64,000 nt of DNA from contig OZ021729.1 of the NCBI GenBank assembly GCA_963978545.1, positions 91,666,466-91,730,465 on the forward strand, written 5' to 3'. This stretch comes from Linyphia triangularis (lineage: Eukaryota; Arthropoda; Arachnida; Araneae; Linyphiidae). A model generated the notes under the pieces. The model made no database searches and was not told where the DNA came from. It saw nothing but the letters and a program-made list of their open reading frames with translations. The translations under genes were made by a program, and so were the position numbers. Position 1 is the first letter of the stretch; every line of letters starts with the position of its first letter. Shown here in pieces: positions 37,218 through 48,469 of this stretch.

Positions 37218-37500
37218 TTATGCTGTTGACTGCTCACTAGTACACCATACTCCTGTCTGATATGCAGCTCGCTCTAAGTGTTGGAGTAGGGCATCCTTCG
37301 TTGGAGGAAGTTTCTCCATTGACTTATTTTTCTGACCAAACAGCTCAATCCTGGCTTCATTCATATTGTTTAATTCCCTGTTCTTATCATATAAGATGAA
37401 GCGTTCTAGTAGTTTAAAATTTTCTTTATCAACGTCAATTCTGTATGAGGGTGGAGTGCCATGTAGGTAAAAACAAGTGTCACTTGAGGATAACAATTCT
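37218..37500 (-). pseudogene. C-terminal fragment of a transposon-associated ORF family
   Basis: The minus strand reads GIELLSSSDTCFYLHGTPPS, then FKLLERFILYDKNRELNNMN, EARIELFGQKNKSMEKLPPT, KDALLQHLERAAYQTGVW and CTSEQSTA before a stop at 37218. The pattern L-Y-D, N-x-x-R-x-x-x-F, L-P-P-T-x-x-x-L-x-Q-H-x-x-R-A-x-Y-Q-x-G-x-W is, from memory, the conserved C-terminus of a large uncharacterised ORF family of animal genomes, often carried in many copies. The N-terminal remainder is absent. The fold-back MITE follows two bases after the stop and a SINE sits just upstream. Confidence 0.7.
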
Positions 37501-37564
37501 ATGCCTCCCACGCAAATTTCTTGCCTCGTCCAAAAAATGATGATGAGGAATACTGGAAGGGCTT

Positions 37565-37748
37565 GGCCGACCAAACGGTATAGTGGTTAGCGTGCTGGCT
37601 TCTAGACCGTGAGGTTGCGGGTTCCGAGTCCCGTGTTAGGCATGGGTGTTTGTAAATGTATGTTGGCTTGTCTAATGACGAATGTTTCGGCGCATTATAA
37701 CCCTCGTGTTGCTGACGGCGCCAGATAATCTGAATACAACCAACCAAC
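37565..37748 (+). mobile_element. Full-length tRNA-derived SINE (family 1)
   Basis: Starts GGCCGACCAAACGGTATAGT, with a box-A-like TAGTGGTTAGCGTGCTGG and a box-B-like GGGTTCCGAGTCCC (one inserted C against GGGTTCGAGTCCC in the other copies). The body GGCATGGGTGTTTGTAAATG, TTTCGGCGCATTATAACCCT, GTTGCTGACGGCGCCAGATA and the tail CTGAATACAACCAACCAA follow. Three other copies lie in the window. No clear TSD is left here, so it may be older or rearranged. Confidence 0.9.
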
Positions 37749-39324
37749 AATTTGGTGGGAAAAGAGTTTTATTCTTAGTTTGCTATATGCTGAATAAAGC
37801 TTCCCCAATAAAGCAAAAAATAATTAAATTCGACTTTTTACAGTAATTACGTTACTTAGGCAAGTCTATAATGGGGAAATATTGATCTCTTAACTCATTT
37901 TTACTGATATTCAGGGCATATTTTATCGCACTGTTTCTAATAGCTTTGATAAGTGTTCATATTTAAGCAGCTATTTTAGTAAATGGTTACCTCTAAATGA
38001 TAAAATAAATTACTTAATTTTATATCTCTTTAGTAAAAAAAAATACCCCCCCCCCCCTCTCTCTCTCACCCCTCCTTCATATTAACTAGAACAACGTTCC
38101 ATATTTTACCAAGCCTGATAGACTGCATTTTACTCTACCTCACATTAAAAAATATCAAAGTTTAGCATATTTCTTGAATTAAATTCCAGAAATATATTTT
38201 TTAAAAATTACACTAGAGGTTGCTTACTGTGCCTTGAAAGTTTCATGTACACACTTAAAATTGGAATCAAGGTTGAATAACAACAATAACTAAATGGATT
38301 TTCTACGTTTTCATATTCTCATTTAAAACCGTTTCTGTGGTGCAACAGAGAATTTCACTTTTTGATATTCAAATCCTCAAAAACACACGTACAGGAATAA
38401 GAATTGGGCAACTACAAATAAAGACCTCCTCTTTTCCTGTAATTGTCACACGGCAATATGAGCTTTAAACGTTTGTTTACAAGAGTAAATTTATATTTTA
38501 TTGAATCCTAAAAATGTTACCAAACGGTCAACATTTCTTGCATTGCTTTAATGAAGCTATCTTTCTTCCAAATGCGACAATTTTCTTCCATTTATTTTAA
38601 GATGAATACTTACTTTTTCAGTCATGTCTCCCGGATTCGAACCACTGAATATCCTAAAAAGTTCCTAAAGCCCATTCTTATTTTAAAAAAAATTATTGAA
38701 CTTTCTGGCGCTCTTTTGTTTTCTTATATCTGTGATCCATTGAATGATGAAGGATAAAATAACAAATTAGTTGTTCGTGATTAAAAGTTGACCTCTGTCC
38801 ACTCGATATTTAGTTTTAAATTTTATTCTGTGCGACAAATTTCAGGAGGCCATGAGAAGCTAACAGAATGTTTTACTGTTCTATATTCAATTTAATAAAT
38901 GATTTACATTTCTATCATTTTGATCTTCTTCCCACCCCAAATACAATATTTTACCTTAACACATCGAATATGAAAATATTGTTATTTTAAAATTTACTAC
39001 GATACAGCATTGGAACATAAAATTTTAAAGTTTTCTAAGAAAAAGGTTGGTCTATAGGACTTTGACAGACAGATTGTGAACCTCAAAAACCACCATGGAA
39101 ATGATTTCCTTAGTTCTATCCAATCACAGGCATCATAATTCATCTCGCAATACATACAGCAGCTATAGTCACGAAATCATATGAAACGACGACCATAGAT
39201 TAGCGAAGTATGAAAGGAATAATACTGTAGAGCTGTTAGCGTGTCAAAAATAGTATTGTTGTTTTTCTCTATTTTAGTAGCGTCACCTGGTAGACAAAGT
39301 ACGAAAAACAAGTCATTATTAGCC
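37749..39324. other. AT-rich DNA, no gene seen
   Basis: A 12-C run at 38046-38057. On the minus strand near 38625-38640 there is an exact box-B-like GGTTCGAATCC, but without a box A or tRNA fold, so it is probably an old SINE scrap. Other frames are short. Confidence 0.4.
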
Positions 39325-39545
39325 TGGGCCATTTTCAATTGGTCTAAAGTGTGGTCTGGTGTCCGTCCCCACTTAATATTTGGGCATGAGCAGGAAAGGC
39401 ATTGTGTGGGCATGCACCTGCTGGTATAAAAAGAGATGTATGCTGATGTTGCTCAGTCGTATTGATGTATCAATGTTTTATAAAAATGAAAAATAAAAAT
39501 AATAATAAAAAAAAAAAAAAAAAAAAACTTTGTAAATGTCCAAGG
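39325..39545 (+). repeat. Structured dispersed repeat (family 3), copy A
   Basis: Shares with 45160-45395 the order TAGCCTG, TCTAAAGTGTGGTCTGGTGT, CCACTTAATATTTGGGCAT, GTGTGGGCATGCACCTGCTG, GATGTATGCTGA, TATTGATGTATC, an A-rich tract, then ACTTTGTAA and GGACTTAA. In copy B AAGTGTGGAC and GTCCACACTT form a perfect stem; here the stem is damaged. The A-rich end suggests a retroposed, SINE-like element, but no tRNA boxes or TSD were seen. Confidence 0.7.
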
Positions 39546-39567
39546 ACTTAAGGCCTAGGGTAGTTAA

Positions 39568-39771
39568 CCCTTTGCACTCCAGGCCTTTTTCGCGCGGAGG
39601 AATCAGCAACTCGAGACATTTTAGGTTCGGCTGGTGTTTATGGATTTGCTTCATAGAAACTAAACACAGTCATTGGCCTTGCATCGAATTTCCGCATCAC
39701 ACCTAATGGTCCTCTCGTGGTTTGGCATCCAATCGTGTGGCTCCTGAGAGTCGCCACTGGAGTGCAAAGGG
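39568..39771. mobile_element. piggyBac-like MITE in a TTAA site
   Basis: A 204-bp non-coding element with 15-bp perfect terminal inverted repeats (CCCTTTGCACTCCAG and CTGGAGTGCAAAGGG), flanked exactly by TTAA on both sides (39564-39567 and 39772-39775). TTAA targets and CCY ends are diagnostic of piggyBac. The interior contains CGCGCGGAGG and nothing coding. It would be mobilised by a piggyBac transposase elsewhere. Confidence 0.92.
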
Positions 39772-39775
39772 TTAA

Positions 39776-41591
39776 ACTGTACGTCAGCCCCAAGCCTATT
39801 ATTTTTACGTTGTTTGAACTTGGAAGTGGATTGACTATATCCAAATCAAACATTATTTTACTTTTATTTTTGAGTTAAAAGCTTTAATTACCCCTAAATG
39901 AGTGTTAAAATTGAGTGCGTTCCTATTTTTATGTCAGATAAAAAAAAAAACTTTGCACGATTTAATCATATATTTACCTATCAACCGGTGATAAGTTCAT
40001 GAAAATATTTCAAGGGATTCTATGGGTGAAGAGATTAACGATCCCTCACCATTTCACCAAAACAAAACGACAGCAGCCGAAGCGGTGGTGGCAACACGAA
40101 AAATCCCGCAACATCTGTTCCCCAAAACGGTGTCAAGGAGAAGGCACTTCCGAAGTGGTGGCATCGATGATCGTTTGCTAGGAGGTCAGACGACTTTGAT
40201 AGGATGGAGATGGAATTTTAAACCCCCAACACGCGCTCGCTTTATCCGTACCCATATGCATATGAAGAAGTAGGGGGGGGGGGGGGCATGTATTTTTTGC
40301 ATGCCTTCAAATTTATCCTTCGTAACACGACTCCCCTCATGAAAGTTTAACCCCCTCCCTTCCGTAACAAGCGGCATCTTATTAGCATATTGATACCACT
40401 TCAGTCATTAGCAGCGCTGTCTTTTGGGATTTTTCTTGCTACGCATTTTTATTTTGAGCATCCTCTTTTTATGTATTTTATTTTTTATTTTTATTTTTTT
40501 TGCAAGGGAGGGTGATATAAATGCATACGTGTGCCAACTTCCTTTTTCCCGAAGTATAATCAAATAATACGGGGTGGTAGGTACAAGGGGGGGATGCATC
40601 CCTTAATTCGCGTTAGTTGCTTCCTAAGGAGAAATGGGCCTTCTATATTTATTAGCACATGGAGAGATAGGTTGCTGCTTTTTTCTTGTTACTTTTGTTT
40701 TCGTTTTTTTAAAGAGCATTTCTGCATAAGTTGTATCCGCGCAGTGACGGTGGTTTTAACTAGAGGGAAAATTAGATTTTATATGGAAGGGTTGGCCGAA
40801 GTAGGTTGGAATTAAAATACAGTATTTCTTCTTCTTTTTTTTTTTTTTAGCTCGCAAAGGGTTTTTGCATTATTTTCTTCTCACTTTGTATTGTTTATTC
40901 CTCTTCTCCAATAGAATAAGTTAAGGCACAAAAATATGGGTGGAGTAGGGAAGGTATAATAGCAAGTAGATACATTAAAAGTGTTTGATGGGTTTGAAAA
41001 ACTGGAAAAATTAGGAACAACAACGTTTTTGTATACTTAAATTACTGCTCATTAATGCTTCTCAGTAAACCGGTTAGTAATTAATTGAAAAACCTCCGTA
41101 TCGTTTATTTTATATATATAAATTTAAATGTTCTAAAATTTTTAGAGGAATTAAGGAATCAGTATTTACCAAATAGAAACTATAATTTATTCTTCTTTCG
41201 AAAGCTTACAAAACTTCTCCGCACAATAGTAAACTCACTATCCTGTTTCAACTCAAGCTTCGATGCAAACAACTTCAGATGCAGAGATAATCCAGGCACC
41301 ACGAAAATAAACAAAGCCCTTGCCTTCTTTCCGGAATTCAAATGATCCGCAATTTCAAGCAGAGGTCGGATTTATAGGGGGCGTTTGGAACTTTCTCGAA
41401 ATATCCAGTCAAATGATCACGTGATGGGAAAGCCTCGAAATTTCTCGATTGATTTAGATGTTGTCACCTTTTTTTAACCTATATTATCTCTGTTAATAAA
41501 ATAAAATAAAACTTATAGAAACTTTTTCACTATTTATAATTTTATGCAATTTTTTTTTGTAAGAAGCACATTCACTGGCAGCCCTTCGAGC
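39776..41591. other. Unique region, no certain gene
   Basis: A GC-richer stretch at 40020-40260 is open in two plus frames at once (for example PSPFHQNKTTAAEAVVATRK), with no splice context or known motif. A 14-G run lies at 40273-40286. At 41345-41470 an E-box-like ATCACGTGAT occurs. No feature is assignable with confidence. Confidence 0.4.
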
Positions 41592-41594
41592 AAA

Positions 41595-41679
<85 letters not shown>
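41592..41679. repeat. Compound A20 / (AT)n microsatellite
   Basis: About 20 A followed by about 34 AT units. Confidence 0.95.
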
Positions 41680-41683
<4 letters not shown>

Positions 41684-41777
41684 GGAGTAGATCGGGCTGA
41701 GATGCCCCAAACAACTGCTGGAAAAGACGAGTGCTTTTTTGGTTATGTGTTAAATGGCAAAGCCACCGAAATAGGAC

Positions 41778-42570
41778 ATCCCCCAAAAAAACACTTTTGA
41801 AAAGTAGAAGAACCACCAACCTCAAAAATACAAAAAACTTTCTTGCAATAAAAAAACCATAAACATGATGAAAATTTTCAACCACAAATACAGTGATATA
41901 AAAAATGGCCAACCTCTGATTACAACTCTAGGTTGTGACTCGCTTAAGAATGTATGCTTACTTAGTTTATTTTTAAAATTTAAGTTCCGCTCCCATAAAA
42001 ATTTACGCTGCTTGAGGTTGGCACCCGCCATAGAAATATTAACAATGCTTGCGTTTAAACTAATTTATGGCATATTGCACGAATATTCGAGTTTATGATT
42101 TCATTTGGATAGGTAGGAAATACAAAGTGGTGTAAATCTTCATGTTCATGTAACTTTCAAAATAGTATAGAGAAACTGTGCTCAAACGCTTGCATTTGAA
42201 TCTTTATTAAGAATTTTTTAAGTTGGAAACTGAAGTGTTTGTGGTAAGCTTTTGTTTGGTTGATACATACATTTTGGAAAGTTTTTATTGTGTGGGGGGT
42301 TTTAAAGGTTAGTAATTAAGACGGGCGCCAACCTCAAGCAGCGTAAATTTTATGGGAGCGGAACTTAAATTTTAAAAATAAACTAAGTAAGCATACATTC
42401 TTAAGCGAGTCACAACCTAGAGTTGTAATCAGAGGTTGGCCATTTTTTATATCACTGTATTTGTGGTTGAAAATTTTCATCATGTTTATGGTTTTTTTAT
42501 TGCAAGAAAGTTTTTTGTATTTTTGAGGTTGGTGGTTCTTCTACTTTTCAAAAGTGTTTTTTTGGGGGAT
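41778..42570. repeat. Near-perfect 250-bp inverted repeat with 290-bp spacer
   Basis: The left arm is 41778-42029 and the right arm 42320-42570. By eye the arms differ by one single-base indel and two substitutions, all within the innermost ~30 bases; the outer ~215 bases are identical. The outer ends are ATCCCCC and GGGGGAT. The spacer 42030-42319 is unique. Neither arm encodes a recognisable protein and no TSD flanks it. Transcribed, it would form a long double-stranded hairpin. Confidence 0.95.
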
Positions 42571-42614
42571 ATCAGAACTTTTTTTTAAACAATTTTTTGA
42601 ATTTGTCCGTTTAA

Positions 42615-43250
42615 TCGTTTTTCTATTTATCACCTATGGTACACCTGGTACCAGGTTGGTTGGTTGTTTTCAGATTATCTTTCGCCGTCAGCAACACGAG
42701 GGCTATAATGCGCCGAAACATTCGTCATTAGACAAGCCAGCATACATTTACAAACACCCATGCCTAACACGGGACTCGAACCCGCAACCTCGCGGTCTAG
42801 AAGCTAGCACGCTAACCTCTATACTGTTTGGTCGGCCACACCTGGTACCAGGAATATTCATAATTCTTCAAACTGAGTTCGACGATACCTTACATGCAAT
42901 AATTATCTTTAAAATTGATAAACCGGAATTGGTACCAATAGCATACCTGCTGGTACTTTAAACATTCATAATTCGTCAAAACAAAAGTCCAACATGCCAT
43001 ATATATCTTGGAAATTGATAAATCGAAAATTGTACTACCTATGCTATACCTGGTACCCTCCTTAAACATTCATAATTTTTCAAGACAAGCCCAACGACAC
43101 CCAACACGCCATATTTATCTTCAAAATTGATAAACCAGAAGTAGTACCACCTATGGTACATCTGGTACCATGAATATTCATAATTCTTCAAGTTGAGTTT
43201 AATGATATCTTACATGCCAAAATCTACTTGAAAATTTACAAATTGGTTGA
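42615..43250 (+). repeat. ~130-bp tandem repeat rich in GGTACC, split by a SINE
   Basis: Units share CACCTATGGTACACCTGGTA, CCATGAATATTCATAATTCT, TCAA, TTACATGCC or CACGCCATA, ATCTTCAAAATTGATAAACC and AGAAGTAGTACC. Four diverged units are seen. The first is interrupted by the SINE at 42656-42837. Confidence 0.8.
42656..42837 (-). mobile_element. SINE (family 1) with perfect 15-bp TSD
   Basis: A minus-orientation, full-length 182-bp copy ending GGTCGGCC (the 5' end of the element) with box B as GGACTCGAACCC in plus orientation. It is flanked by ACACCTGGTACCAGG at 42641-42655 and 42838-42852. It lies inside a unit of the GGTACC tandem repeat, so it is younger than that array. There is no poly(A); the 3' end is the short AACCAACCAA tail. 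Confidence 0.95.
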
Positions 43251-43329
43251 ATGCGGACGGCAGTAACCATCAAAATCGACCACGAACGAGTAATAGAAAC
43301 TTGTGTATGGCAACTTAACCCCCAAAACT

Positions 43330-43392
43330 TAAAGAAATACGTTGCCATCGACAAAGAGCCTGTCTGCCAAGTTTCAGCTGGATTGGTTAGTT
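43330..43392 (-). repeat. Inverted stray monomer of the 9.6-kb repeat family
   Basis: On the minus strand it reads CCAATCCAGCTGAAACTTGG, CAGACAGGCTCTTTGTCGAT and GGCAACG, then TTTTGGGGG, parallel to the 140-bp monomers at 9600-10320. It abuts the family 2 SINE that follows. Confidence 0.55.
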
Positions 43393-43545
43393 TTTACGCT
43401 CAACGACCTATTTTAGTGCATAATAACGACTAATCAGTCCGGGACCCACAGCTTAACGTGGATTCCGAATCACAACGAACATCCACACCTAACCCAGGAA
43501 TCAAATCCGGCACCTTTAACATACAAGGCCAGAGAGTTCATCCTA
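43390..43545 (-). mobile_element. tRNA-derived SINE, family 2, copy B
   Basis: Minus orientation, with the same body as 30898-31075: ATAACGACTAATCAGTCCGG, GACCCACAGCTTAACGTGGA and CACAACGAACATCCACACCT, then a box-B-like AGGAATCAAATCCGG in plus orientation. The box-A half is more diverged than in copy A. Confidence 0.7.
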
Positions 43546-45159
43546 TTGAAAATTTATTCTAATAAATTGTTACAAATAAATATTACAAGTTTTTTACAGT
43601 CTAAATATTGCAATATAAATTATTTTTATTATACCAAGCATTATTTTGGTTCACATATAATAACCCATTGATATCTGACAAAATTTAAAATATTTTCTTA
43701 ACAACAATTTTAAAATTCACTATGAAATTACAATTTTGATGATATATGATTCTACAATTTCATTTTACAACGGAAAGTAAAAATCAACACATCTTTAAAA
43801 ACGAATGACATTTTTGTAAATTCCATTAGCCAATCGCAATGCGTGGTTCATTTAGTCCTCTGTGATGAATTGACGAATTGACTGTGACGTCAGCTCGCAT
43901 AACCTCCACATTTATACTTTGCAATTCAGCCCATAGTATCTTGCAACACAATGTGATTATTTTCATTTTTAAACGGAGCTTTTCCGAAATTAAAATGTTT
44001 TTGAAAGTTAACTCACTCTAAATTGTCATACAGTTCAAATAACACATGCAATTTGAAGAACAAATATTTCTCTTTAATTCTGTCTCTTCAAAAATTAAAT
44101 TATTTCAATTTTAAAGATGTTATAAGCCATATAATCATAGTCTAATTCGTTCTGCCTATACTATTACAATACGTGCATTCTCACTTAAGCCTAACATGTC
44201 GGAAAAACTAACTTCGAAACGATAGCAAACCTGTTTGGCAACTTTTGGCATATATATCTGAACCACAATTACATGTTGATCGCCTTTATCTGTCGCCAAA
44301 TTATGAAATGAAAAAAAGTGGTTTTAAATTAATTAAAAATAGAAAAAATTATTTAACGAAGTTTAAACCAGCGTAGGATTTTAAGTTGAAACATTCCGCA
44401 TCCTATAATTCAATCCTTTTGAAGATCTATAGCTTAGTTAGGGCTGGACGTTTGTCTAAAATTTTACATCAAAATCGGGCTAGAACTCGTTTTTTTATTT
44501 CGTTTTGGAAATTTCAATATTTTTTTTTCTTCGTTGTCTTTTATCCTAGGTACTCAATTTTTTTTTCTTTGAAAGATATCACCAAGTTGAATCTATGGTA
44601 TTTTTTGTATAATTATGTGAAGTTTCGCAAGCGCGTTAGAAAATAGTCAATTTCGGCTTTTTCGCTGGAAGTTGTGCAGAGAATAGATACTTACTGTCGT
44701 TTCTGCCTTTTTAAGGTTGGCGGCGAAACGACCGTTTCGTCTGATTAAGTTCATTAGCTTAATATGTCTACGAATCACAAAAAGCTATCTTAAAAGTAAA
44801 ATTGAAGAAGGCAAATACGTCTTACAATTATTATTGAAAGATCTTTTAATTTTAGAAGATCATAAAATATATTTCTTTTGATTGTGGGCGTGTATTTTGA
44901 GAATTTTGAACTCACTTTCAAAATATGTCCTCAAATAGATTCACATATAAAAAAAGCATTTCTACTTCGCATACTTACGTGTAGAGCTTTTATACGAACT
45001 CAGATAAAAAACCACCTTATTTTCTCATCAATATTTTGAACGACAGTATGATTATGATGTCGATAACAAAGACACCTAGATCTACTTGTGATACCAAAGG
45101 AACAGAACAATTTTTGAATAAACAAAATCACTGTTCAACAACTTCAAAATGCACCTATA
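43546..45159. other. AT-rich DNA, no gene seen
   Basis: A small GC-richer patch at 43830-43920 has CCAATCGCAATGCGTGG and GTGACGTCAGCTCGC. The rest is short frames. Confidence 0.45.
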
Positions 45160-45395
45160 CTAGCCTGAGCTTTAAGCTCAATGGTATTTGTTGTTTTAGG
45201 GTTTAAAGTGTGGACCGGTGTCTGTCCACACTTAATGTTTGGGCATACGCAGGATGGTGTGGGCATACACCTGCTTGTATCAAAAAAGATGTATGCTGAG
45301 CTGATGTTGTTTAGTTATATTGATGTATCGATATGTTATAAAACTCAAGTAAAAAAAATACAAACTTTGTAATGAGCTTGGACTTAATACCCAGG
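45160..45395 (+). repeat. Structured dispersed repeat (family 3), copy B
   Basis: See copy A at 39325-39545. This copy holds the perfect 10-bp stem AAGTGTGGAC / GTCCACACTT around CGGTGTCT, and GGTGTGGGCATACACC as a second partial stem. An A-rich stretch and ACTTTGTAATGAGCTTGGAC end it. Confidence 0.7.
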
Positions 45396-45420
45396 TTAAG
45401 CGCTGAACATCGGCCTTAAA

Positions 45421-45422
<2 letters not shown>

Positions 45423-45460
<38 letters not shown>
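45423..45460. repeat. Poly(T) tract, 38 bases
   Basis: Follows the family 3 repeat by about 30 bases. Confidence 0.95.
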
Positions 45461-45463
<3 letters not shown>

Positions 45464-46275
45464 CTTATTTTCTTCTATATAAAATCAAAAATAAATTCCA
45501 ATGAGTAATAATTTTATTTTATCGAAGATTAATTGCTGGAAAAAATAATTCAAGTTGTTCCAAAATAGTAAAGAACGTGCCACTGATTATTGCTTTCTTA
45601 CTGTCTTATTAAATAATATTAATGACGCTTGATAGAATCTTTTAAAGTTTTAACTTACAAGAAATGGCATATAAGAAAAAGCATTGCAAATAAACTAACT
45701 ATTGTATTAAGTGAACACAACAAATTAGTTTAATTACTGTCTCAGCAAGCTATTAAAACTTTTAATAGGAGTCCATAAAATCTGAGCTACAGTAACGAGT
45801 GGTAATTTATGATAGACTCTAAACCACAATCTGGAACAATAAGAACAAAAAGGAAGAACACTTTTAGCAGCCTTGTATAAGATGGACACATATTTTTATC
45901 ATCCCCATTTATTTAATTTTACTTCTCTCTAATTATATTATTTTGGTTGTAATTGTATATCAAAATCATTGAGATTTTTTTTTATAGTGTTGTTATCAAA
46001 ACAACAAGTTGTAATCATAAGTAGGTTGTTATCAAAAACTTGGATTTCATTTCTTGTACTAACAACATGATAATATTCATTAATTCAATTCCATAAGTTG
46101 ATTCGTTTAAAAATATTCAAGGGATTATTTATACTCGTAGTTCTCTTACTTTTTTCTCAAGGAAAGTTTCCTATATATATTTGTTTAACGTAATTTAAAT
46201 TATTGTGATATGTGGCATCAATTACCAAACAATATGCTTCGAATTTATCTTTCTAAAATTGAGTTTGAATTCCAG
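45461..46275. other. AT-rich DNA upstream of an exon-like region
   Basis: Nothing assignable. ATCAAAACAACAAGTTGTAA and GGTTGTTATCAAAAACTTGG around 45995-46045 are a small duplication. Confidence 0.5.
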
Positions 46276-46704
46276 GTTGGCGTTGGTTCTGGTTTGAAAT
46301 TCGAAAACTGCTGGAAACTCAATTCCCTAGAGAGTCATCAAACGAAAAAGTAAGTCAAATAAAGAAACATTAAGCGAGTTAAGGGAAGAATAATTAGAGA
46401 AAAATACATTTTTTTATATAAATGATTACAGAATACTTTGATTAGAAAAGTACTTCGAGAAGTAATTTATCATACTTTTCAACGAAAACCAACGATATCA
46501 GAAAAGGATATTTATATCAGCGGACGTGTTTTATTTTATGGCATAAAGCCTCGCTTTGACATCTTTATCACAAAACCATTACTCAATTCCAACAGTAATT
46601 ACGAACGTACGGAAATTATGTTTAATTTCGGATACCATTTACAAAAATCGCCGAAAAGAAAAGTTCTCTTAGTACAAGGATTTGTCTTGCTCTCTGACAA
46701 CTAA
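46276..46704 (+). CDS. Possible two-exon gene end (unidentified protein)
   Basis: An acceptor TTTGAATTCCAG precedes 74 bases (46276-46349) ending at the donor AAA/GTAAGT. An 82-base intron closes with TTTTTTTATATAAATGATTACAG, and the next exon (46432-46704) runs 90 codons to TAA. One frame passes through both in phase 0: WRWFWFEIRKLLETQFPRES SNEK, joined to NTLIRKVLREVIYHTFQRKP, TISEKDIYISGRVLFYGIKP, RFDIFITKPLLNSN and so on to GFVLLSDN. An AATAAA lies 30 bases after the stop. The short intron with both consensus sites is arthropod-like. I do not recognise the protein; no first exon was found. It could be chance. Confidence 0.35.
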
Positions 46705-47781
46705 ACTTGAACCGGGCCAAACTATTACGTAAAAATAAAACTTGACATTTATGATAACTCTATTCTGAAATCAGCTCTCGATTCCCGGAGGAACTATTAG
46801 AGCCACGAAACCTAACTTTAATTACCGAAACAGAGCCCATAAGAAGAAAAAAAAATTCCTTCTCAAAGGCAAACGATAATTTCTCTTGGTGTGCGTTACT
46901 AGCACAGACCACAATCACTCTGGGTAGGGGAAGGGAGGGGCGAAGAAGGGGGGGGAAATCCCGCAAATATGACGTTGGCCGGTAATTACTGTTTAATTTG
47001 AACTTTACGGCCAGAAACTTTTGGGGGTTGTAAGTGAGATTTGATGGTGGTGGAAAAGGTTCAAATTACACGGCCCCGCGTAATTGAACCTCAAAAAAGA
47101 TGGGGAAAATGCATTACGGTTAATTTGGGGGGTTCATTTCTGTGTTCATCATTTTTATTTAATAAGAAAAAGGTAATATTTGGATGTTTCATCTTTCTTA
47201 ATGTGTGGTTTAAGGAGCATCTGTTAACGAGGTGGGATGTGTGAGAAAAACACGATACTCTTTCTAAGGGTGTATGTTTAAAATATAATAATGTTGATTT
47301 TATTCATAGGTTTTAAATTATTTCTTAATGTAGGATGCTTTTGGGAAATTCTTGGGATTATTTCGTTTAATAATTTGTATTAAATTAACATAAAAAATAT
47401 GTTTTTTTGCAGACAAGCACTCAGAATTTTGATTTTCTTTGAACTAATGCACTTATATTGATCTGGTAGTTTTTGCTAAAATTTTTCTAAATTCAAATGA
47501 AAACAGATATTGATTTTTTGTTCCTACCATATAAGCTCTTTTGGAATTGTTTTAATTTTTTTTTATTTTGGATAAATATATAGATATTTTTTTTTAATGC
47601 TTGAATGTTGATTATGGAGCTTGACTATTTATTTGGCTTGAAATTGAATATGAAATGTAATTTTAAAAATATTATTTATTTCATAAATTTAAGTATTACT
47701 ATTCTTAAAAAAGTTCTTGTCCGATATCAAGATGAAAGAAGAAACTGACAGTTTGAAATGAGCTCCATTTTTGTATCTGCA
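46705..47781. other. Unique DNA; less AT-rich block at 46760-47230
   Basis: No gene seen. GGCCGGTAATTACTGTTTAA, GGTTCAAATTACACGGCC and CGCGTAATTGAACC form a loosely symmetric cluster of TAATT words and CGGCC words near 46975-47095. It resembles constrained non-coding sequence. Confidence 0.35.
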
Positions 47782-48236
47782 TAGAATGGCCACAGAACCC
47801 GCAAGATATCAGGGAATTTTCTGCATCTAGTAAAAAAAATCAGAGAAATGTCAGGGATTGTGGAAAAAATCAGGGAATTTTTTTAAATTTCACGAAAATC
47901 AGGAAAATTTTCTATCATTGTTTTGTAAGTACGTTTTCTCGCTCATCCGTATTTTGGCGCTATTTACCCTGAGAATCGTTAGAAGTTAATTGTTACGGAA
48001 AAGTTTAAGCTTTTCCTCACCGCTAAAACTATTTTTTAAAAATTGGCATATTATCTCCTAAGAACCCATGTCCCATTTGATCAAAGTGTCTACACAGCTG
48101 GTAAACCTGGAAAAGTAGGAGAAATTCAAAAAAAAAAAAAAGTTTGACGTAAAATCAGGAAATTTTTTAGATATCTATTAGTGAAATCTAAGAATTATCA
48201 GGGAACTCTTTTATCCTGAATTTCGTGGCTGCCCTG
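47782..48236. mobile_element. Candidate hAT-like MITE with CAGGGTGGCCAC-type ends
   Basis: The ends TAGAATGGCCAC and GTGGCTGCCCTG are complementary at 9 of 12 positions, and both are followed inward by ATCAGGGAAT / CCTGATAATT type sequence. Several internal AATCAGGGAAT words occur (47800-47900, 48150-48205). CAGGG-started ends followed by TCAGGGAA are a recurring MITE pattern in animal genomes. No matching 8-bp TSD could be seen, so it is old. Confidence 0.4.
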
Positions 48237-48469
48237 CAGAGGATCCCATCAAAATTTTTAATGTTTCGAAACTGTGTTTTGGTAGACCGTATTTGGTAAA
48301 TTATTGCATTGGAGAAGAAAATAATTGACGATAATTTAACATGACATTTTTTTCTATTCCAAACATCTGCCCCCCCCCCCCCCATCCCTCTATCACCTGC
48401 TGAAAAGATCCGGGATCTGAATCAATTCTTCTCGATTGTCTTTGTCACACCATCTTGACTTTTTACCTC

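Noticed and set aside
38620..38645. Exact box-B GGTTCGAATCC on the minus strand
   Set aside because: Flanks do not fold as tRNA and match neither SINE family well.
41493..41912. 139-codon minus-strand frame
   Set aside because: Runs through a microsatellite and poly(A) tract into one arm of the inverted repeat.
42554..42961. 135-codon plus-strand frame
   Set aside because: Spans a SINE insertion and tandem repeat; not a gene.
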